Below are positions 7,377 through 11,621 of a stretch of DNA of 11,621 bases, piece after piece; position 1 is the first letter of the stretch; each line of letters begins with the position of its first letter. The position numbers were made by a program, and so were the translations under genes. The notes under the pieces were generated by a model. The model saw nothing but the letters and a program-made list of their open reading frames with translations, searched no databases and was not told the DNA's origin. The stretch spans positions 1-11,621 of the forward strand of contig JALLAZ010000859.1 in NCBI GenBank assembly GCA_036939755.1, given 5' to 3'. This DNA is from Stephanodiscus triporus. Lineage: Eukaryota > Bacillariophyta > Thalassiosirophyceae > Thalassiosirales > Thalassiosiraceae.

Positions 7377-10300
7377 CTACAAACCACCAGGACCGCATAA
7401 ATGCACGCTTGACGGTGCACCTCTGACACTACTCGCTCCCATGCCACCATTGTCTCGAACGTAATGTCCCGCTAATACAGAATGACCGGCCCGACCAAAT
7501 GCCATGGTAGGCGAACTTTTCAACGACCATACAGACATGGAGCTAGACGGCGCTTCTTTATTCTCATCACCATGAACTGATGAAGGTTGAAACGGGCCAG
7601 TAGTGGGAGGTTGGAATACTCCATTACAAAACACTCCCTCCTCGACGACGCCGTTGGTGTAACGCATCAAGCCACATCCGTGCGGAATATGTTGAGAATC
7701 CACGTCCCCGCTGTAATGACCGCTGAAGCCATTCACATCAGACCATTTCATACCACTCACTCTTCCGTGCTGCTGCCCCTCTCCTCCTTTACTGATAGTC
7801 GGCGCCCCCGTACTACTATGAATTTCTGTGCTTTGCTGCGATCCAATCCCACCCTTAGACATCTTGGTATTGCTCTTCCAATTACTGAATCCATTCTTAA
7901 GCTTCTCCATACTTGCATCTATTTCTTCAGAATGTCCGTCTTTCCACTTCCCTTCAAATTCCGTTCCATCCATGTACCTGAGTGTTCCACGACCGTTCGG
8001 TTGACCATACTCGTTAATTTCTCCTGTGTAACTCCCCTCGCGATTATTATGGTCTTTGTATGGCATTTTTGACACTTGAAGTTTGCTACCTTGGCGAGTG
8101 ATTCGCTGGGAGGACCTGGGGCGCGACTCGCGAGAAACAGATCGACTGTCGCCATCTCGAGACTTGCCCTTTTCCCTTTGGCTACTGCTGCTAAGACCCC
8201 TCGATTCCCGTTTGATACTGCTTCCACGGCCACTCATCGACTTTGATGTCTTGTTGGTGCGTGTTGACTTTCCACTCGATTTCTTACTCGAACTTGACTT
8301 GTGCGACTTGATTGATCGAGGCGCTGGGGAGTAGGAAGAGGAGAGATCACCGTGCGCATCGAGAGGTATTTCGAATTCAAAGATCGGAGGTGAATTATCG
8401 CCGCTTGGAGTGTCGTGATGACCTCGATGGCTCTTGCTTCTGCTTTTGCTCCTCTGCGCGAACTTTTTCGCATCAGTGGCATCCGAAGTCTCCTTCCGCG
8501 ACCGGCTGCGACTGAGACTGCGACTAACAGGAGATCGGTCACTACTTTGTTTCTTCTGTTCAAGATCCTGCACACCCCTCGGTGCTTTCTTCTTTGACTT
8601 CGCACCCTTCTCCTCCCCACTTCCACCATTGTTCTTCCTCCCTGCACCGTCCACACGGGCGGCAGACTTGGCCATTTGTTTGCTCATCCTCCTCAATCGC
8701 CGCATCTCATCCATGCAACATTCCGGACAATTCACCATGATAACATTCCATGCGCCAAATAACTTCTTCTTACGCAATTGAACGCTCGGGTGACGGATGC
8801 AGTAGCCCTTGCGATCAAAGAGACATGTAGCAATCTCCTCTTCGTCCATGATTGACCCATTGGTACTGTCATCTTTCACAATGGGGACCCTACTCAAACA
8901 AATTGAAACGTCGTTTTGTGGCGGAGTGGACAGCGACATCCTCCCTCCCACTCCTCCTAAGCTGGAGATGCGTAACTTCAAGAAATTGCCCTTGGATGAT
9001 TTTCCGGTGGAGCTTGTTAGCGGTCCTGTTTCCGGCGTCTCCGATGAAGAGTAAGAGCGGACTGAGGAGCCGGTGGCTTTAGAGTTGATATGCTTCTTGG
9101 GCGACTTGTGATTAGAAGAAGAGGATTTGATCGTTTGCTTGGATAAGAACCCCGTACTTTGTGAAAAATCGGTGGCATCGTCAGGATTGTATTTTTGGCA
9201 TCCTTGTGGATGTCTTTTTTGTTTGTCTTTGTGCCGCGTTGAAGAGAGGGATTTTTCCATAGTGGTTGACGGAGTTGCTTTGCCAGCGTATCGACCATCA
9301 AAACTTTGAGACTGCTCGCCTCTGTAGACCTCGACAGACGATCTCGGAGGTGACAATCGGTCTCGCGGTACATTATCCTCCCTAAGCGATGGTGTTCGAC
9401 TCAAACTCCGTCGCTCGCCGGACGGATCACGTAGCGGACGGCGTGTCTCCCTCCCACTTGGAGATGGTGAACATCGCCGTGTCTCCTCCTCTTCATGGTG
9501 CTGCCGTCCCTGTCCCTCACGCCTATCGGCTCTCTTCCGCGAAGAATGCCGCGATGAACTCCTTTCATCCCACAACCCCATCGGCGAACGACTATCACTC
9601 CTCACGTCTGCTTTGGGAGTTCTCTCCGCGCTTAATCTCCCCCTGGATCTGACAGAATCAGTCCTCCTGAATTCCTGTCCATAACGCGAGGAATGCTGAG
9701 ATGAACTCCTTCCATCCCACGACCTCGTCGGCATATCACGACTTTGACTCGCACCAGGACTTCTCTCCGAACCTGATCTCCCCCTGGACATATCAGAATC
9801 GCTCCTCCCGATTTTCGAGTCGTTCTTGGACGATTGCATCCTCCGAATGCTCCGACCATCATTCGCATCCTCCCTATCTCGAACACCAACGCCAGCACCT
9901 CCACCGTGATTTGCCGTCGTTGAATTGGGAGTGATACTTCGTCGATTAGTGTCCGCTAGCCTAGAGCGAGACGAGGAGCGCGTCCATGCATCGCCGTCAG
10001 GGGATGGCTTTCGCGGTCGACTGTTGCCCCGCTCGGGCGTTGGAGATCGTAAAGGTCGACCGATACTGCTGCTCCTGGCGATGCCAGAGTTGTCTCTGCT
10101 TTCATCGTTGGGCGGCGGACCGCGCGAATGCGACCGAGATGATGGGGGACGATGGACCGGCTGCTGCTGCTGTGGATGTTGATCTTGTCGAGGTATGCGA
10201 TAATATTCAGAACCTCTGCTATTTGACTGCGCCCTACCCGAAAATGACATGGCCCTCGCGGGGAGAGCGGCGTCATGGTCCATCCGCCCCCCCCTTGACA

Positions 10301-11096
10301 CAGTGCGAAATGTACCATTATCATCATCATCTTCGTTGTCGTCGTCGTCGTCGTAATCATCATCATTGTCAGTATCATCATCATCGTGCCGCCTCAGCGG
10401 CAACGATGTGGAGCTGCGATATTGAGACCTGCCACCGACGCTGGCATCGGTGTTATGTTTTATCCTATCCCTCTCGGCCATCCTATCTTTTATTCCGTCG
10501 CGAAGGCCATCGTCCTCCTTCGATTCGGCTTCGGCCGGTATCCTCTCCCGGCTGGAACTTCTCCTCCCGTCGTCGATATCATCTTTATCATTCCTGTATC
10601 GACCGCCATATCTTCCCCTCCCGCCGTCGTTGCCATCGTCCATCCTCTTCCCCGCACGGCTGTCGGCGTCAACGCCGACGCCGCCGACGGCCCCGGGAGG
10701 AGGGGCGCCGGCCTTGCGCAAGTATTCCCTGCTCCTTCGAGCGTCGGCACACCAATCGCTCGACGCCCACGTGGCCGCGCGTCCCTTGTCGAGGGAGGCG
10801 ATGTCCATGACCTCGTACAGCGACGCCGCAGCGGCGGAGGTGGCGCGCGAATTCCTGGAGGAGACGTGTTCGTCGAGTGATTTCTTCGCTCCGCCGACCC
10901 CCGCCCCGCCGTCGCCGCCCGACGACGACGACGACGAGGAGGAAGGAGCGGCAATGGGGGGGGATTTAATTTCGCCGAAGCCCTCGCTGCGTCTCCTGCC
11001 GCTGCTTGTGGCGCGAGACGACGACGAGTAGGCCGCCGACGACATCGACCGGCGCGAGTAGGAGGATCTGTCGGAGGGGAGGTACGGCCGTTCCAT
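7377..11096 (-). CDS. Long Ser/Arg-rich protein with Cys-rich module and two C-terminal MORN-like repeats
   Basis: Single-exon frame of 1239 residues from the ATG at 11096 to TAG at 7377. Residues 1-740 are low-complexity and probably disordered: a Ser/Arg/Tyr start, Gly and Asp/Arg-rich parts, an acidic run (237-259), a Gln/Pro patch, and many RS, SR and SP dipeptides. Residues 430-520 hold a 49-residue tandem duplication. A compact Cys/His cluster occupies 758-794: CLFDRKGYC-IRH, a basic core (RKKKLFGAW) and NCPECC, a plausible zinc-binding fold. A second RS-rich linker (840-1005) follows. The C-terminus has two MORN-like repeats, 1021-1053 (GSYTGEI...GRGTLRYMDGTEFEGKW) and 1126-1160 (HYSGDV...GLMRYTNGVVEEG). 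MORN repeats often bind membranes or serve as scaffolds; RS segments suggest heavy phosphorylation or RNA-linked roles. From memory, similar Cys modules combined with MORN repeats occur in diatom predicted proteins; not checked. Function is unknown. Frame continuity makes the CDS itself likely. Confidence 0.85.
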   Translation of the reverse strand: MERPYLPSDRSSYSRRSMSSAAYSSSSRATSSGRRRSEGFGEIKSPPIAAPSSSSSSSSGGDGGAGVGGAKKSLDEHVSSRNSRATSAAAASLYEVMDIASLDKGRAATWASSDWCADARRSREYLRKAGAPPPGAVGGVGVDADSRAGKRMDDGNDGGRGRYGGRYRNDKDDIDDGRRSSSRERIPAEAESKEDDGLRDGIKDRMAERDRIKHNTDASVGGRSQYRSSTSLPLRRHDDDDTDNDDDYDDDDDNEDDDDNGTFRTVSRGGRMDHDAALPARAMSFSGRAQSNSRGSEYYRIPRQDQHPQQQQPVHRPPSSRSHSRGPPPNDESRDNSGIARSSSIGRPLRSPTPERGNSRPRKPSPDGDAWTRSSSRSRLADTNRRSITPNSTTANHGGGAGVGVRDREDANDGRSIRRMQSSKNDSKIGRSDSDMSRGRSGSERSPGASQSRDMPTRSWDGRSSSQHSSRYGQEFRRTDSVRSRGRLSAERTPKADVRSDSRSPMGLWDERSSSRHSSRKRADRREGQGRQHHEEEETRRCSPSPSGRETRRPLRDPSGERRSLSRTPSLREDNVPRDRLSPPRSSVEVYRGEQSQSFDGRYAGKATPSTTMEKSLSSTRHKDKQKRHPQGCQKYNPDDATDFSQSTGFLSKQTIKSSSSNHKSPKKHINSKATGSSVRSYSSSETPETGPLTSSTGKSSKGNFLKLRISSLGGVGGRMSLSTPPQNDVSICLSRVPIVKDDSTNGSIMDEEEIATCLFDRKGYCIRHPSVQLRKKKLFGAWNVIMVNCPECCMDEMRRLRRMSKQMAKSAARVDGAGRKNNGGSGEEKGAKSKKKAPRGVQDLEQKKQSSDRSPVSRSLSRSRSRKETSDATDAKKFAQRSKSRSKSHRGHHDTPSGDNSPPIFEFEIPLDAHGDLSSSYSPAPRSIKSHKSSSSKKSSGKSTRTNKTSKSMSGRGSSIKRESRGLSSSSQREKGKSRDGDSRSVSRESRPRSSQRITRQGSKLQVSKMPYKDHNNREGSYTGEINEYGQPNGRGTLRYMDGTEFEGKWKDGHSEEIDASMEKLKNGFSNWKSNTKMSKGGIGSQQSTEIHSSTGAPTISKGGEGQQHGRVSGMKWSDVNGFSGHYSGDVDSQHIPHGCGLMRYTNGVVEEGVFCNGVFQPPTTGPFQPSSVHGDENKEAPSSSMSVWSLKSSPTMAFGRAGHSVLAGHYVRDNGGMGASSVRGAPSSVHLCGPGGL
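9537..9806 (-). repeat. 147-bp (49-residue) tandem duplication inside the Ser/Arg-rich gene
   Basis: Two copies of a segment follow each other. The DNA string GATGAACTCC recurs at 9553 and 9700, an offset of 147 bp. At protein level SRGRSGSERSP...WDGRSSSQHSSR (about residues 436-471) matches SRGRLSAERTP...WDERSSSRHSSR (about 484-520). The copies differ at many sites and by a two-residue gap, so the duplication is not recent. The frame is kept, as expected for expansion of a disordered linker. Confidence 0.85.
10317..10388 (-). repeat. GAT/GAC triplet tract encoding an acidic run
   Basis: The plus strand shows imperfect CAT/CGT/CGTT triplets. Read as the minus-strand gene they encode an Asp-rich run (HDDDDTDNDDDYDDDDDNEDD) at residues 237-257 with a few more acidic residues after it. 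Mixed GAT and GAC codons indicate selection on, or age of, the acidic run rather than a fresh pure microsatellite. Confidence 0.85.
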
Positions 11097-11621
11097 GACG
11101 CCTCCTTCGTTAATATTTCAAGACTACGTTCGAAGGCGCCCTCTCTTATATCTGCCGCATGCCACTTTGCCCCTTTCTTATCATCTGCATGCCCTCGACT
11201 CCTAAAGTGTGCCTTTGGGTTTGTTTCTGTGTGTACGTTAGACAGATGGTGTTGTTCCAGGGGCAGTCATAATGTGGCGAGTAGCGCCCCAACGAGTGAG
11301 GGCCGATGTAATCTAGAGAGGTCACAATGGGCGGGATCCCTTTCTTGTTCTTCATTCGTGTGTGGAATAAAAAGTGACCACGCTGACGGACAGGAAATAC
11401 CAGTGAGGCCATACGGCTATTATTTTGGTACAAAGTGTCTAATTTTTTCATGTGTGGCTTGCACGCCATGCATGTTTGGTGCCGTATTGGGGCCCGAGGG
11501 GCGCATCTATTAGAGATCTGTTGCTTATCCATAAACATATTAATTGTAAAGGATGTATTATTATTATTATTTATTAGAAATCATAATAACTGGTAATAAG
11601 TGTTGCTTCGCAAAATCGGTC
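11097..11621. other. Upstream region of the MORN-repeat gene to the window end
   Basis: This should hold the promoter and 5' UTR of the minus-strand gene that starts at 11096. A 130-codon minus frame (11538-11146) exists but its composition is not protein-like. The end of the window turns AT-rich. No TATA box or factor site stands out, and no second gene can be supported. Confidence 0.5.
11556..11576. repeat. ATT-triplet microsatellite
   Basis: TATTATTATTATTATTTATT: about five ATT/TTA triplets then one length break, in noncoding AT-rich sequence near the window end. Likely polymorphic in length. Confidence 0.8.

Noticed and set aside
9986..10810. 274-codon plus-strand frame, and the overlapping 10450-11031 plus and 10954-10490 minus frames
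   Set aside because: All are antisense or frame-shifted shadows of the Ser/Arg-rich gene. That region is GC-rich with few stop codons in any frame, and the products are arginine, proline, histidine or cysteine low-complexity without motifs.
11146..11538. 130-codon minus-strand frame upstream of the MORN-repeat gene
   Set aside because: Composition is not protein-like, no motif is seen, and it lies where the promoter and 5' UTR are expected.
1..11621. CRISPR array, tRNA or rRNA genes, integrated viral genes
   Set aside because: No regularly spaced direct repeats, no tRNA-like fold or T-loop signature in the gaps, no rRNA-like sequence and no viral hallmark protein were seen in either strand.

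Overview
The window is eukaryotic nuclear DNA. Coding stretches are broken by short spliceosomal introns (72 to 171 nt, GT...AG, pyrimidine-rich 3' ends), genes lie on both strands, and nothing resembles bacterial operons or ribosome binding sites. The mix of genes (a CLASP/TOG-type protein, a membrane-anchored serine carboxypeptidase and a long Ser/Arg-rich protein with a Cys-rich module and MORN repeats), with compact introns and dense gene packing, suggests a stramenopile alga, most likely a diatom. That placement is inference; no marker gene proves it.

Four protein-coding genes are supported. (1) Minus strand, 1206 to 384: a three-exon gene for a 180-residue protein with a hydrophobic segment near each end and a very basic helix between them. 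Function unknown; the exon structure was rebuilt here from splice sites and matching phases. (2) Plus strand, 1494 to 3668: an uninterrupted 724-residue protein with HEAT/TOG-like helical blocks of the CLASP N-terminal type, a long SP/TP-rich linker and a helical C-terminus. Genes 1 and 2 are divergent and share a 287-nt promoter region that contains an E2F-like site. (3) Minus strand, 6055 to 3922: a four-exon S10 serine carboxypeptidase (619 residues) with signal peptide, complete Ser/Asp/His triad and a C-terminal transmembrane helix, as in Kex1-type enzymes. Its second intron is in frame and free of stops, so a plain open-reading-frame view would include it as protein. Genes 2 and 3 converge with 253 nt between their stop codons. 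(4) Minus strand, 11096 to 7377: a single-exon 1239-residue Ser/Arg-rich, largely disordered protein with an internal 49-residue duplication, an acidic run, a Cys/His cluster and two MORN-like repeats at the C-terminus.

The rest is noncoding: 1-383 (3' side of gene 1), 1207-1493 (divergent promoter), 3669-3921 (convergent 3' ends), 6056-7376 (the largest gap, AT-richer in its second half, with a palindrome and a hairpin but no recognised gene), and 11097-11621 (upstream of gene 4, ending in an ATT microsatellite). The genes do not form an obvious pathway. The only functional link that can be argued is shared promoter use by genes 1 and 2. I saw no tRNA, rRNA, CRISPR array, intact transposon or viral gene.
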